NCBI GenBank assembly: GCA_024741835.1 | Contig: JAENRP010000242.1 | Coordinates: forward strand, 1 to 60,606 | Direction of reading: 5' to 3' | Length of the DNA: 60,606 nt | Origin: Diplocarpon mali | Taxonomy: Eukaryota; Ascomycota; Leotiomycetes; Helotiales; Drepanopezizaceae | The notes under the pieces: generated by a model | The model's database searches: none | Seen by the model: the letters and a program-made list of their open reading frames with translations, nothing else | What the model was told of the DNA's origin: nothing | Shown: positions 35,000-46,076 of the stretch, piece after piece | How positions within the stretch are numbered: the stretch's first letter is position 1 | How the letters are laid out: each line of letters starts with the position of its first letter | Made by a program: the position numbers and the translations under genes

Positions 35000-36892
35000 T
35001 AAATTACTATTATCTAAAATCGGCAAACTTACCTTCCTTTTGCTATAACTCCTTATTAGGTGCCTTCCTTTACTAGTATTAAGCCTAGTCTTTATACTAG
35101 CTAATTGTTTCTTAAAACCTTATTTTAGAATTCGGCTATATCTCTTGCGATAACTATTTGTCTTTCTAAAGATCGATTTATATTTTAAAGGCTAGCTTTT
35201 ATAAGACTATCTTTAGGATAGTTAAATGTTAGCTAAGATTCTAAAATAAAGGGCATTTTTAAAAGAATGTCATTTGAAGAATTCTCTATTATTAGAAAGT
35301 TAGTATAATTAACGATCCCTTTGACTCTAACCTTTACATTTTTCACCTATTTATTAGAATTGTATTTCGATCTAGAGATAGTCGAATAAATAAGGAGTCG
35401 ATCGCTAATAATTATTAATTAAGCTATTTCTACTACTTTTCTAGTTATTATATTAACTTTTGAACTATAATCGATCAAAGCCTTTGCTTTAACTGATTCT
35501 TCTATAGAATAAATAACTATAGGGCTTTTTATTACAATTGCTAAATAATTTCGATTAATATTTTAAGATATTAAAGCTATTACTATAATATTATAGTACC
35601 TTTAGGTTCCTTTATCTTTTGCAATCTAAAGACATTTGATTAAGGCTAGGTACTTCTTAAAGTTCTTTTGTATTATAATTTCCATTTCCTTATTATTATT
35701 CAAATCTTTAGATATAACTAGGATATGCTTTCCTAGCACTTTATCAAACTGTCTAATTAAATTAAATAAGTCTTTAAACGTAAGGTTTATTTGCTAAGCT
35801 ATGATATTTTCTATAGCTTTCTCTATTGCGATTGAACTAGCGTATTTGTTAACGAATTTTTCCTATTTTAATATTTATCTCTTTTGCTTAAGGTCAGGGG
35901 TCTGCGTAATAACTTTAACTTCTTAATCTTTAAGCTTAAAGCCATCTTTATCTATTATATCCTTGATTAATTCGTCTACTATATTAGCTTTATCCTTATC
36001 TATTGCAGTTTTAGATTATTAAGTGTCTTTTAGCGTTTGGACTTTATATTAAGATTCCTAAGTTGTATATATTGATTTCTAGACTTTAGCTGGTTTTATT
36101 AGTATTAAGGGAGTAGTAAATCTAGAAGGACGCTAAGTATTCTAAGGGTTTTTAAATATAGAAGTAGTATTAATATTAGTAGATACGTTATTATTAACCT
36201 ACTTTAAAATAGAGATTCCTTTGACTTTAATGGCAGTCTAGTTCGAAGTTTGGTTAATAAGCATTCCCTTAGGTAGATTGCTAGCTGGCCTTATATATAT
36301 ATAAGTTGGGACTTTAGAGTTTATTTCGATAATATGCTTTTATTCGGCCAAATCCTTATCTTACTTTATACTATATATTATTATTTGAATAGTCTATAGC
36401 TATAAGTAATTTTGATATTTTTTAATAGGGATAGCCTTTAGCCTAGGATCTCTAATGCAAAGCATCCTATACTTATTAATATATATGACCCTAGTATTAA
36501 TAAAATAATAGAAAAGAGGACATTTATTATAATACTTATATAAAAGGCAGTTGGGTTCTTTATTATTATAAAAGTTGCAAGTTAATCTTCTTCTATTGCT
36601 ATTCCCTTAGTACCTTATAGCATTAATATTAGTAAAGTGCTAGTTAGGATTAATTTCTCCTTCTTTAATTAACTGTTAAGTTCTTATATTAGCTGGTTGT
36701 TTTAAATGATAAGAAGTAGGAGTCTGGTAATAGGAACTATTAGGTTGGCTTATAGTGGCCGAGTTTTGCCTATTACTAAATTAGGGAATATGCTACTTTT
36801 CTTATAAAAGATTATTAATCTTAGTTTCTAAGCTTTAGATTTGGAGTTTTATAAATTGGGTCTTAAGTTCCTTAATTCTAGGGTTGGATCTT

Positions 36893-36915
36893 ACTCCTAA
36901 GTCGGGCCTATAAGT
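36893..36915. repeat. 23-bp palindrome copy in gag C-terminal part
   Basis: Minus-strand reading TYRPDLGVRSNPRIKELK, in frame with a coiled, Gln/Lys-rich segment. Orthologous to 4162 in A'. Confidence 0.87.
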
Positions 36916-38300
36916 GAAAGGTATGACTATTAGGTTCTTCTTTACCTCTTCTATAATTTCTAAAGCCTTTAAGTGTTTTTAAACCAGGCTCTTAAGGTCT
37001 TTAGTATAGGAGGGAGTAGGGGCTTTTTCCTATTCTATAGTATTAATAGTTCTCTTACTAAGATCTGATTTTAAAGCAAAGGCCGAGAATTCCTTAAATA
37101 AAGCGAAGGTTATAGGGTCTTGCTTATTAATCCTAAAATGCTTAATGATCTTGTTTCAAAGGCTAGTGGGTAATCTAAGTAAGAAAAGGCGGCCTCTTTC
37201 AACTTCGCTAAGTATTTTCTAACTAATTAAGGTATTTGATATATAAGTAAAAGTCCGATAGTAGTTCTTAAGTTCCTTAGGAGTATAAGTGATTAAAACA
37301 AATTCCTTTAAGAAAGCTAAGGTATTGCAAATCTGCTATCTATTAAATTCGCAAAATTCAGATTTAAGGGCCTTGATAAAGAGTTCTTATAAACTATAAG
37401 CTTTCTATTTAGGGAGGGATTTGATAATATCTTTACTTATATAATTATAGTAGTAAGGAAGTCGAGAAATCATATCCTCTTATATAATATTAAAATCGTA
37501 ATAAGTTTCCTTATATTACTTAAGGAAATTAGTAATATTGGCGCTTATAAAGTAAAGAGCGCTAGGGGAACTAGGGAGGGGAAAGTGACTAGTAATAGCT
37601 TTAAATGCAGCTATTATTATTTTATACTAATCCTCTGGGTTAATAGAATCTATAAGAGGCAAAGGGGAAGCTTTAATATTGTAAGATTAATTACTAGGAG
37701 GAGTACTTTAAAATTTAAAAGGGCTTAAAGAATGATTAGAATCCGAGTTAATCTTAAAGTAACTAAGATAAGTTTGAAAAGATTCGGATAAAGGGTTAGT
37801 AAAAAGTTTAAAATTGTTATTATTTCTAGTATTTTCTAGTATTAATATTAAAAAAGTAGGTAGCAGTCTTAAGTTATTTAAAGATATCTTTTTATCCTCT
37901 TACTTATAGGCTAGGCCTAGGAGTGGAATTCCGGATTCTATTAAAAGTTTAATCTAAGTTTGCTAAGAGATTTTAAATAAGTGCTAAATAGCTAATAAGA
38001 GCGTTGCGACTAATTGCAATAAGATAAGGTTTACTTAATTAAGGACTAATTTCTAAAATAAGGTTTATATATAAGATTCTTCTTAGCCTTTAGGCCAATT
38101 CCTATTAGTCTTTAGAATAAAGGGGTCTTTAAAGACGATTCTAAGGCAATTTTTAAAGTTCTATTATCTTAAGGCAGCTGAATTATTAGATTCGGATTTC
38201 TAAGGATTCTAAGGAGATACTTCCAATTGGAGTTTGCGCTTGGTATTACTTAAGTATTCGAAACCACTGCTATTTGAAATTGCTATTATAAGGTTCGCTA
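36900..38300 (-). pseudogene. Gypsy A gag
   Basis: Matches the A' gag (4200-5700) block by block, including the minus-strand retrotrans-gag segment near 37130-37300 and a conserved downstream region with the palindrome at 36893. Gln-to-stop changes are throughout. Confidence 0.72.
37902..37924. repeat. 23-bp palindrome copy in gag
   Basis: Minus strand NSTPRPSLxV. Same place as 5138 in A'. Confidence 0.87.
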
Positions 38301-38523
38301 AACTTTTTATATTAGGAAGCCGAAAATTCCGAAAATCTCAAAGTTAAGGAAGAAAATAGGGGTTTTCAAAGTAGAGCCGAAAAGGGAAAATCTGAGGTTA
38401 TTAATAGTTGTTAAACGAAAATCGACAGTTTTAAGTAATTAGGCGATTAAGGATAGAGATATTAATGATTTTTAGAGCTAAATAAAATGCTATAAGTGTT
38501 TCGAAAGGGTTTTTCAAAAGGCC

Positions 38524-38550
38524 GGTCTCTTATTTGCAAATTAAGAGATC
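38524..38550. other. Leader hairpin of Gypsy A
   Basis: GGTCTCTTA-TTTGCAAA-TTAAGAGATC, about 55 bp inside the 5' LTR; conserved with 5787-5814 in A'. Confidence 0.6.
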
Positions 38551-38587
38551 GATAAGGTCGTATAAGGACGGAAATCTTAAGAAATCG

Positions 38588-38604
38588 GTCCCTGCGTAGG
38601 TCAC
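38588..38604 (-). other. Candidate primer binding site of Gypsy A
   Basis: On the minus strand GTGACCTACGCAGGGAC directly follows the 5' LTR; the A' copy has the same start. The priming tRNA was not identified. Confidence 0.45.
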
Positions 38605-38853
38605 TAATATAAAACAGAAGGGAGACAATATAAGAATAGGCCTAAGGGAAGACTTAAAAATAAGAGGAGGAAGCATTACAAGCGGGCTCTCTTAGATAAG
38701 ATATTGGAAACAAGTCCTAAGTATAGGGTATATTTAGTACTTATGGCAATGCGCGCTATCTCTATATATAGAAGATGGCCCTTTTATCCTCCTACCGTCC
38801 TGCGCCGATCATATGATATATATCATAAGACCTATCCATCTCAGGTCTCTACA
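38605..38853 (-). repeat. Gypsy A 5' LTR (right)
   Basis: 249 bp, TAATATAAAACAG to GGTCTCTACA; equal in length to the left LTR. Confidence 0.9.
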
Positions 38854-40400
38854 CTAAGAAGATTCAAAAGGAAGATAAAGAGTTAGATAATAACCTCTTT
38901 AGGTATACTATATTATTACTAACCCTAGGGCCAATTCTCACTTGCGAGCCGGGCCTAGGAGTCAATTCCTCACTAGGAGGCGACTCCTCCCTAGGGCCAA
39001 TTTCCACTTGTAGGCCGGGCCTAGGAGTCAGTTCTTCTACCTTTTGCTTTTTATTAAAATTGAAGAATCGTTAGCTATATAATTAATATAGGTGCTAGTA
39101 AGCATATCTCTAATGATCTCTTTAAGTTCATTTCCTATACTATTTAAGATAATCTACCCTCTTTGAGTATAGTTAATAGATCTATTCAACCTCTTGGCGT
39201 TAGTACTTATAAAGTTAATGCATTTAAATCTAATAGAAAGGTATATATTCTTAAGTTAATTAATACTCTTTATATACCTTAATTACCTATTTGCTTATAC
39301 TTAGGTAGTAAACTTAATAAGATCAAAGGCTTCTATTGAAATAGTAAGCTATTCCTATCTAATAAGAAGGAAATTTGCACTATTGATAATAATATATATA
39401 TTAATAAGGAATAGCCTTCTACAGACTCCTTTAGTTATATAAGTGGATATGCTCTCTTAGCTGCTATTGAGAATGGACCTTTTGATATTAAGCTCTAGCA
39501 CTATCGATTAGGCCACGCTAGCTTATAAACAGTTAGAAAGACCCAATCTACTATTACTAATATATAGATTAAGGAAACAAAATTAAGGAAGATGCGAATC
39601 TGCGCTCTTTACGAGAAAGGCAGACCTCTCTAATACGTTAATAAACGTTTAGCTTACCCTTAACCTATAAAGGCACTTAACGAGCTATATATCGATATGG
39701 TTCATCTAAAGCCAACTAGCCTTAATAGCTATAAATACGCTTTTATCTTCACTTACTTAGCTATAATAGCTAGATAAGAATGGACTTATATAAACAAATC
39801 TAATGCCTTTAAGGCAAATAAGAAAATGATCAGCCTCTTATAAACTTAGTACAATTGTATAATTAAGTAGTAGAGAACTAATAGAGGTAAGGAGTACTCT
39901 CTTATATAGATGCGAATACTTATAGAAAACCTTAGTATAATTTTAGAGGAATCTACTCTATATATGCTAGAATAAGATAGTAGATTGGAACGATTAATTC
40001 ATATACTAATAGAAAAGTTGCGAATAGCTGTAATTGACTAAAATATCCCCTCCTTTCTTTAGCCTTACCTCCTTCTTTTGATGATATATATTATTAATCT
40101 TACTGCTTTTGATATTCTAAGTGGCAAGACTTTATATAAGGTCTTTTAGGACGATATTAAGCTTAATAAGCCTTATACTCCTTTAATTAAGTATCTTAGA
40201 GTACTAGGCTATTGCATTTATATGCTAATTAAGAAAGAAAAGCGAATTTAGAGTAATAAACTCGCTTTAAGAGTAGAGGTAGGTACTCTTATCAGATTTG
40301 ATAGCAAAAGTATCTATTAGATCTATATACTATTATAAATAGGTGAAAAGATTATTCGATCATCTTACGTTCGATTCGATAAAGATGGCCTAATTATAGA
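38854..40400 (+). pseudogene. Copia F protease and integrase
   Basis: After the Gypsy A insertion the frame reads KIQKEDKELDNN, then a palindrome pair, then YIINIGASKHISND near 39077 (protease; family D-T-G-A with Asp to Asn and Thr to Ile), HYRLGHASL near 39500 (GAG-pre-integrase), zinc-binding CALYEKG region, then LNELYIDMVHLKPTSLNSYK near 39680 (integrase core, first Asp kept). Confidence 0.82.
38940..39028. repeat. Palindrome pair in Copia F, 66 bp apart
   Basis: Copies at 38940-38962 and 39006-39028 read TCEPGLGV and TCRPGLGV in the polyprotein frame. Between them half-units (CTCCTCCCTAGGGCC) look like broken copies. Confidence 0.9.
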
Positions 40401-40422
40401 GCCGCAATTAAGGGGTGATTTC

Positions 40423-40541
40423 ACTCCTAGGCCGGGCCTGCGAGTCACTTCTTAAAATAACGATATTTTCACTCCTAGGCTAGGACCGCGAGTTAATACT
40501 GACTCTTACGATAATTCCACTCCTAGGCCGGGACCGCAAGT
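40423..40541. repeat. Array of three palindromes at 48-bp spacing in Copia F
   Basis: Copies at 40423, 40471 and 40519 lie between integrase and RT, reading TPRPGLRV, TPRLGPRV and TPRPGPQV in frame, followed by LPTLRKRGRPPSLK. Best preserved array in the window. Confidence 0.94.
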
Positions 40542-40559
40542 CAATTCTGATTTAGGAGA

Positions 40560-41560
40560 AGCTAATGAAGCTGAGCTTCCAACTTTAAGAAAGAGAGGAA
40601 GACCTCCTAGTTTAAAGAATAAGGCTTACCCTTAGCCTTTCGAGAAGAGAGCTACTCGCTCTACTGCTCTTGGATTCAAAGCTAATAACTCTAATGATAA
40701 AGAAGCCTATTTAGGCGCCTTTTGTATGGCCTTACTCGACTCTTTATACCCAAATGACCTGAAAACAGTCGAATAAGCCCTCTCTTGCGCTAACGCCGAC
40801 AAATAGCGATCTGTGATCAACTTTAAATACAATTCCTTCGCTTATAAGGATATATAGGTAGTAGTAAAACGCTTAAAACTCTCTAAAGACAATAGAGTAC
40901 TTAGATTAAGACTTATCTTTAAAATAAAAAGAGATTAAAATAGGAAAATCTCCTAATAGAAGGTCAGATTTGTTATATAAGGCTATATATAACAATAAGG
41001 TCGAGATTACAACTAAACCTTTGCTAGCGTCTGCAAATCTGCTATTTAAAAGATTGCAATTGCGCTTATAGTTCTTTAAAACTTCAAGCTAGATCAGTTC
41101 GATATTGAGATAGCTTTCCTTAATTCAGAAGCTAACTTTAATATTTATATTAAGTTACCTCTTAAATACAGTTAAGATAAGGTCGTTCTTTTACCTTAAG
41201 ACTACTGTCTTAAGCTTCTTAAGGCCTTATATAGCTTAAAGCAATCTTTACGACTATAGTAAGAAAAGCTACGGTCCGAGCTATAAAAGCTCGATTTTCA
41301 ACCTCTTAATACTAATAATTGCATATATATCAACTGCGCCTCTCAGATTCTTATCGTCACTTATATCGACGACTTCCTTATAATAGTAAAGAAGGGTGAT
41401 ATATATAATAAGTTTAAGAGAGATCTTCGCAACCTTTTCGAAATTATAGGTAATAAACCGGCTAACTACTTCTTAAGAGTACGTATAGTTAGAGATTGAT
41501 AAAATAGAACGATCTCACTTTATTAAGACGCTTATACTAATAAGGTTTTTAAACGTTTTT
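40560..41560 (+). pseudogene. Copia F reverse transcriptase
   Basis: Reads KNALYSLKQSLRL-type RT blocks near 41220 (ALYSLKQSL) and THE catalytic segment VTYIDDFLIIVKKGD with Y-I-D-D intact at 41362-41373. Stops at former Gln/Trp codons still prevent translation. Confidence 0.85.
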
Positions 41561-41879
41561 ATATAATTAATTGTAAGAGCGTACTAATGCCTTTTACTAA
41601 TAGCTATAAAGTTCATATAGTCAAATTTGAAGGCTAAGCCACTCTATAGGAAGTGAAGCTATATTAAGAGATCTATAGTTCTCTATAATACCTTGCGTAC
41701 TATACGCATTAGGATATACTATACTACTACTCTATTCTTAGCAAATTCCTTACTAACCCTTTGCTATAATATATAGTAGCTTTAAAACGAGTTTTACAAT
41801 ACTTATAAAGAACGCGATTCTATTATACTACCTTCGGAAGTAAAAGAACTGACCTAGAGCTTTAGAAATTGCATAACTA

Positions 41880-42335
41880 CTGCGATTCTAACTAGGCAGG
41901 TAATAGAGGAAGTAGAGCCTCCTATTCTAAGGCTCTCTTCTTCCTTAATAATAGCGTAATTACTACCTCCTTTAAGCGATAGACTATTATCGCTCTCTTA
42001 TCTATAGAAGCAGAGTATATCACTATATGCAAATTCATATAAGAAGCCTCTTAGATACGCTAGGTACTTAAGGAAATAGGCTATAATAGCAATAATGCTA
42101 CTAAAGTCGAGATAATCTGCGATAACTAAGGAGCCCTTTATCTTACCGAAAACCCCGAATATTATTAGAGAACGAAGCATATTAATATCAAGTTTTATTA
42201 TATTCGGCAAGAGCTTTGGAAAGGCCATTTGGACCTTTAGTATACTAATACTAAAGATAATGCTGCTAATGGACTTACTAAAAGCTTAAATAGCTCTAAC
42301 TATACCGCCTTTATCAAATTGTTAAATATAAAGGT
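41880..42335 (+). pseudogene. Copia F RNase H
   Basis: Reads SRASYSKALFFLNNSVI, ALLSIEAEYITICKF, ICDNxGALYL, RTKHINIKFYYIRQEL, NAANGLTKSL: the standard Copia RNase H series ending in ADGLTK (Asp to Asn here). Confidence 0.88.
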
Positions 42336-42346
42336 TCTGCACCTCG

Positions 42347-42420
42347 ATTAAGGGGTGATTTTCTTTTTGCACTTCTATTAAGGGGTGATTTTTTTTTACT
42401 CCCAGGCCGGGCCTGCGAGT
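42347..42420 (+). repeat. ATTAAGGGGTGATT repeat pair and palindrome in Copia F 3' region
   Basis: ATTAAGGGGTGATT occurs at 42347-42360 and 42377-42390 (30-bp step) and once more at about 40408-40421, each time close to a palindrome (42398-42420 and 40423). Confidence 0.85.
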
Positions 42421-42589
42421 TGATTTTGACTTTTTAAAGGGTGGATTTCCTACTTTAGAATAGAGCGCGCTAGCGAACTCTACTTTATTTCCTATATCTG
42501 CAGGTTGATTTTTTATGCGAAACTGTAAATTATAACAAAAGTTATAACATTATATTTATTGCTGGCAAGTACCTTTAAAGGTCTTTCCA

Positions 42590-42597
42590 AAGGGGTA
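42590..42597 (+). other. Polypurine tract of Copia F
   Basis: AAAGGGG just before the 3' LTR start at 42598. Confidence 0.7.
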
Positions 42598-42844
42598 TAT
42601 TGCAGGTATGCCTATTATATATTTGTCATATGATCTGTCATATAATATATTATATATATAATATATTATATAACTTGCTATATAACTTAGCGGCTTCGCT
42701 AAGAAGCCCGCTTACCTTAAATAGCTCTTAGTTAAAGAGCTCTTATGAATTAAGACATCTAATATCGTCGTTTGCACCTTATACTTCTTCGTACCCTCTT
42801 CTAGTTTACTATCAAGTTTACTATTAGAGAACCTCCTTGCTATA
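42598..42844 (+). repeat. Copia F 3' LTR
   Basis: 247 bp, TATTGCAGG to CTTGCTATA. More RIP-mutated than the 5' LTR: CATATG units mostly read TATATA here. Confidence 0.92.
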
Positions 42845-42849
42845 CCTAG
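42845..42849. other. Target site duplication CCTAG, right of Copia F
   Basis: Mate of 21463-21467. Confidence 0.93.
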
Positions 42850-42947
42850 TTTATAAGTGGTTTTAACGCAGATCAATTCTACTCTTAAGCCTAGCCTATA
42901 AGTGGCGATTATGCTAATCGCGCTAATAGAAGCACTTATTAACCTAA
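42850..42947 (+). pseudogene. Gypsy B, piece 3: end of array to integrase start
   Basis: 98 bp. Holds the right end of palindrome 2 (42850-42858), palindrome 3 (42881-42903) and VAIMLIALIEALIN. The uninterrupted copy has the same stretch (GCTAATCGCGCTAATA) running straight on into its integrase. Confidence 0.9.
42943..42947. other. Target site duplication CCTAA, left of Copia D
   Basis: Mate is 47940-47944; the empty site in the other Gypsy B copy reads CCTAACGTC. Confidence 0.93.
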
Positions 42948-43246
42948 TGTTGGTACGCAGATTCCTATGCAAGAGGCAAGGTGCCCTCGTTCCTGGGGTC
43001 ATCCTATATAGCTGTACCATATGTAATATAAGGGGTTTCGTATGTATTTCGGATGGCTGTTTAGCCAGAGGACTTCGGAAGGATATCTATATACAGCTAA
43101 GAGGGACTATAAGAGGGAGGATATTTATAAGTATAAAGGTACTATCTTAATTATATAAAGATAGATAGATATTATAATAGATTCTTTTTAATAATAAGTA
43201 CTTAACTATATTTATATAAATATCGATTACTAGTATAAAACCTATA
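42948..43246 (+). repeat. Copia D 5' LTR
   Basis: 299 bp, TGTTGGTACGCAG to ACCTATA. One plus frame stays open over most of it (42902-43150), as in the other LTR copies. Confidence 0.93.
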
Positions 43247-43279
43247 CTAATTAATAGTAGCACCTTTACATTAAATAGC

Positions 43280-44800
43280 AAGGTTATTAAATTAAAGAAT
43301 TCTTTCTTAATTTAAAGAGTACTTGATTATATTTCCAGCTTACCTTAAATACTAACTTAAACGTATAAAGTAATATCAGTTACTATTAGAAGGGAAAAGG
43401 CGAAAGGTACGCGAATCTAGCTAGAGTTATTACTTTAAAGGTAGATACTATCCTCTTCTACTTATGCTCTATTATATATTATAATTAGGGCAAAACCAGA
43501 GTGCAATCGGTATCCTAACTACAATTAGATAATAGTATAATAATATATAAAATATAACTATATTAAACTTCTTTCAGATCCTATTAAAGCGTAGAGCAAT
43601 ATTTAGATAATATTAGGAAATGATTAAGAAGGGACTATTAATGCTACTTAATCTAAGGTAACCTTAGATACTAAGGGACTTTAAAAGGGATATAAGACCT
43701 TAAGAGGATCAACTTAGCGAAGAGGCCCTTAAACTAAAAGACTTATATATAAAGAACTTCCGAAAGATACTATAAGATAGTAAAAGGAGAGGGTTATACC
43801 TTGCTAAGGACTTCTAAGAGGAATTCTAAGATTAGACAATTAGCGATTTTAAATCGCTAGATAAGGACGTTCGATAACGCTTAAGGGACGACCTTTGGTA
43901 CTATAGAGTATATATTCAGCGTAGGAAGGGCGTTTCGATCGGCTAGGCACTTTTTAATATAGTATACTAAGAAGGGAATAAGTAGCTAAAAGATCAGCTA
44001 GAATCATAGACTCAAGAAGTACTAAACTCGGTTATAGTATAATCTCTAAGATATAGAATAAGGTCTACTTTAGAATTTGCCGAATCTATATAAATAAGCG
44101 AGCCATTTGCTTAAAGGGTTACTATAGCTAAATAGGAGATACTACGCTAAGATTCGCTTTAGTAAAGACACCTTAGATATAATAATAATACTTCGTAAGA
44201 TAACCTATATAAAGCAGACACTCTAAGATAAACAACCGAATGATATAACTTTAAAAGAATACTATATTAACCCTAGTTAGAACGAACCCTAGTTATGCAA
44301 TACCTAGAGATCCCGAATCCGATACCGATACCGCCGATCCAACCGAAAGACGGATTATTACTACCCTTTACTATAGGAAGGGGTTTAAGAGCGCTTCTAG
44401 ACCTAAACTAGAGCGATGCTTAACTATCTTAGTATATTATAGAACCTTTGACTTCAGATTAGGCCAAAACCCTTGTAAATCTGAGTAAGATGTATACTAG
44501 GAAGATCTATACTACTCGCAAGGTCAACGACGCTTTAGGTATAAGGAATGGCCTTAGAACTACTTATATCTACGATTTAAGGCTGAAAGACCTGGTGTTG
44601 GTACATTAGGAGAAGGGAGGATAGACAGGCCTATTCGAGTTCCTAGGCTTGGAAAATGAAACCTATATAGTTAATATCGGCGGTAGAATAAAGCACTTTA
44701 AGTCGATAAGCGTACGCCTATTTAAAATCGATAATAAAGAAAACTGCCTAGAGGAAACTAAAGGAATTGAACTTAAGGATCAAACGACTATTGAAAAGGA
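43280..44800 (+). pseudogene. Copia D gag-like part and integrase C-terminus
   Basis: Near 43340-43450 the plus strand reads YYxKGKGERYANLARVITLK, a conserved block of this Copia group. Near 44480-44730 RKIYTTRKVNDALG, LRLKDLVLVH, FEFLGLENETYIVNI, IKHFKSISVRLF looks like an integrase C-terminal SH3-type domain. The integrase core between them is heavily decayed. Confidence 0.65.
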
Positions 44801-44929
44801 GTAGAACGCAACCGACGTTAATAAAGAAGTAAAGTCCTTTCGCTTAGTTAAGCCGCAACTTAATAGCTATAAGCAATCGCTAAGAGTAGAAGTTCCCTTT
44901 ATTAAGTCTATTTCCGGCCTTCCTATAAT

Positions 44930-45930
44930 CGATAATAACTATAATGCTAAGATATAGATATCCTTTAGAGTAAACGATAAGCTATATATAGCTAAATCGG
45001 AGGTATTCCTAATAGAGAAGGAGAATAGGGATTAAGAACTATCGCAGAAGCTATAAGCAGAAGGCAAGATTACTACTCTTAGGCGCCCTTTTTAGCAATC
45101 TTGCCTAAAGGAGTACTAAGGGCTGATAAATAGAGGGGTATTTATACTAATAAATAAAAATGACCCTACTGTAAAAGGCAAGAGGATCTTCAAATCGAGA
45201 ATGGTTAATAAGATAAAGGGGAAGGAAATAGACTACCTATTTAAAAAATCACACCTAGTTATATAGGCCTAGAATAATACTAGCAAGGAGGAAGGTATAA
45301 TCACTCAATTCCTAACTATCTAATAAGCAAGCTAATACCTTTTAGTATCACTTTCGGCATCAATCCGAGAACACTTTAAGGAATAGGGTAAAAAGGGCAT
45401 TCTTAGCCTATAGAATATTATATAAGCATATACCTAGGCAGCTTTAAAGCTACTATGCAATATATTTGTATTTCCCCTATAAGATATCGCTAAGCTATTT
45501 CCTATAGGTATAGTCTTTAAAGTAGTGCTACCGCTCTATAGCATTCCCGAATTAGGAAATCACTAGTTTAGCACCTATTATAAGTACTATCGCAGCAATC
45601 TTAGTATAGCTAACTCAACTTATAACCCTTATCTATTATTAACCTTAAGCACTTCTCCCTTTTTCGGCATAGTAGGAATACAAATAGATAATACTTTAAT
45701 ACTTAGAGAAGCAGACTTCTTGAAAAAGGAGGAGGACGAGATCAAAAGGGTAGGATTCTTTATAAAGCTAATATAATACCTATTAAGCACTGAATCACTA
45801 GCTTTTAATAGGTATATTATTTCCTAAGAAGGGGATATAGTATATATGCGATAAAAGGGCTAAGGCTAAAGGCTGGAACTAATCAATACGTCTTAAGAGG
45901 ACTATAAGCAATAATACCTAGAGTAGAGAG
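44930..45930 (+). pseudogene. Copia D reverse transcriptase
   Basis: Reads GVFILINKNDPTVKGKRIFK, SRMVNKIKGKEIDYL, VLPLYSIPELGNHxFSTYYK, SNLSIANSTYNPYLL, FFGIVGIQIDNTLIL. The group's catalytic QTDD is Q-I-D-N at 45681-45692, so the second Asp is lost. Confidence 0.85.
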
Positions 45931-46076
45931 CAAGGGGAGCTTATTTAGCTACGATCTGCTAGCTAAAAGCTTTCTTCGATTTATTAGCTATAGCCTAACA
46001 CTAGGATCCGATAGGTTAAGATATAGAGAATCTGAATAAGCGACTTAAATAGATCCGAAATAACCCCGAAAGAGGC

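Larger units (their letters stand above)
31450..36880 (-). pseudogene. Gypsy A pol: protease, RT, RNase H, integrase
   Basis: Protease near 35450: ALIDYSSKVNIITRKVVEIA, a D-x-G-S-x-V-N type with Gly lost. RT at about 33250-34250: WFLIVKKERGTYRLI, NIPLNIDKFLNEFAG, LSYIDNIRV with the catalytic box Y-I-D-N at 33831-33842 (second Asp lost), PIYTLFRKGAKFQ. Integrase at about 31500-32900: GRRLFKRSDNSFL, RARAI..IYKEIS, STYYRLLRKFFxKG (zinc-binding N-terminal domain), LGLFYKISFNII. This is a gypsy lineage distinct from B, C and Y. Palindromes at 32848, 34815 and 34977 lie within. Confidence 0.82.
23075..38853 (-). mobile_element. Gypsy A: 15.8-kb Ty3/Gypsy element with two large accessory frames
   Basis: Two 249-bp LTRs (23075-23323, 38605-38853) bound a minus-strand element: leader with hairpin, gag (about 36900-38300), pol (about 31450-36880), then two unknown reading frames (about 27700-31050 and 23660-27250) before the 3' LTR. 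This is far longer than typical 5-8 kb gypsy elements. It contains 14 palindromes. No clear target duplication: flanks are TCTTC and CTAAG. It lies within the Copia F gag linker, whose reading continues downstream as KIQKEDKELDNN. Confidence 0.88.
21468..42844 (+). mobile_element. Copia F: complete Ty1/Copia element, split by Gypsy A
   Basis: Two 247-bp LTRs (21468-21714, 42598-42844) and a CCTAG duplication. Without Gypsy A (23075-38853) the element is about 5.6 kb, a usual Copia length, in the usual order gag, protease, integrase, RT, RNase H. It carries six palindromes. The RT catalytic box is still Y-I-D-D, unlike the other elements here. Confidence 0.93.

Noticed and set aside
23075..38853. 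A 5-bp target duplication for Gypsy A
   Set aside because: Flanks TCTTC and CTAAG do not match even allowing transitions; the same holds for A'. I do not claim one.
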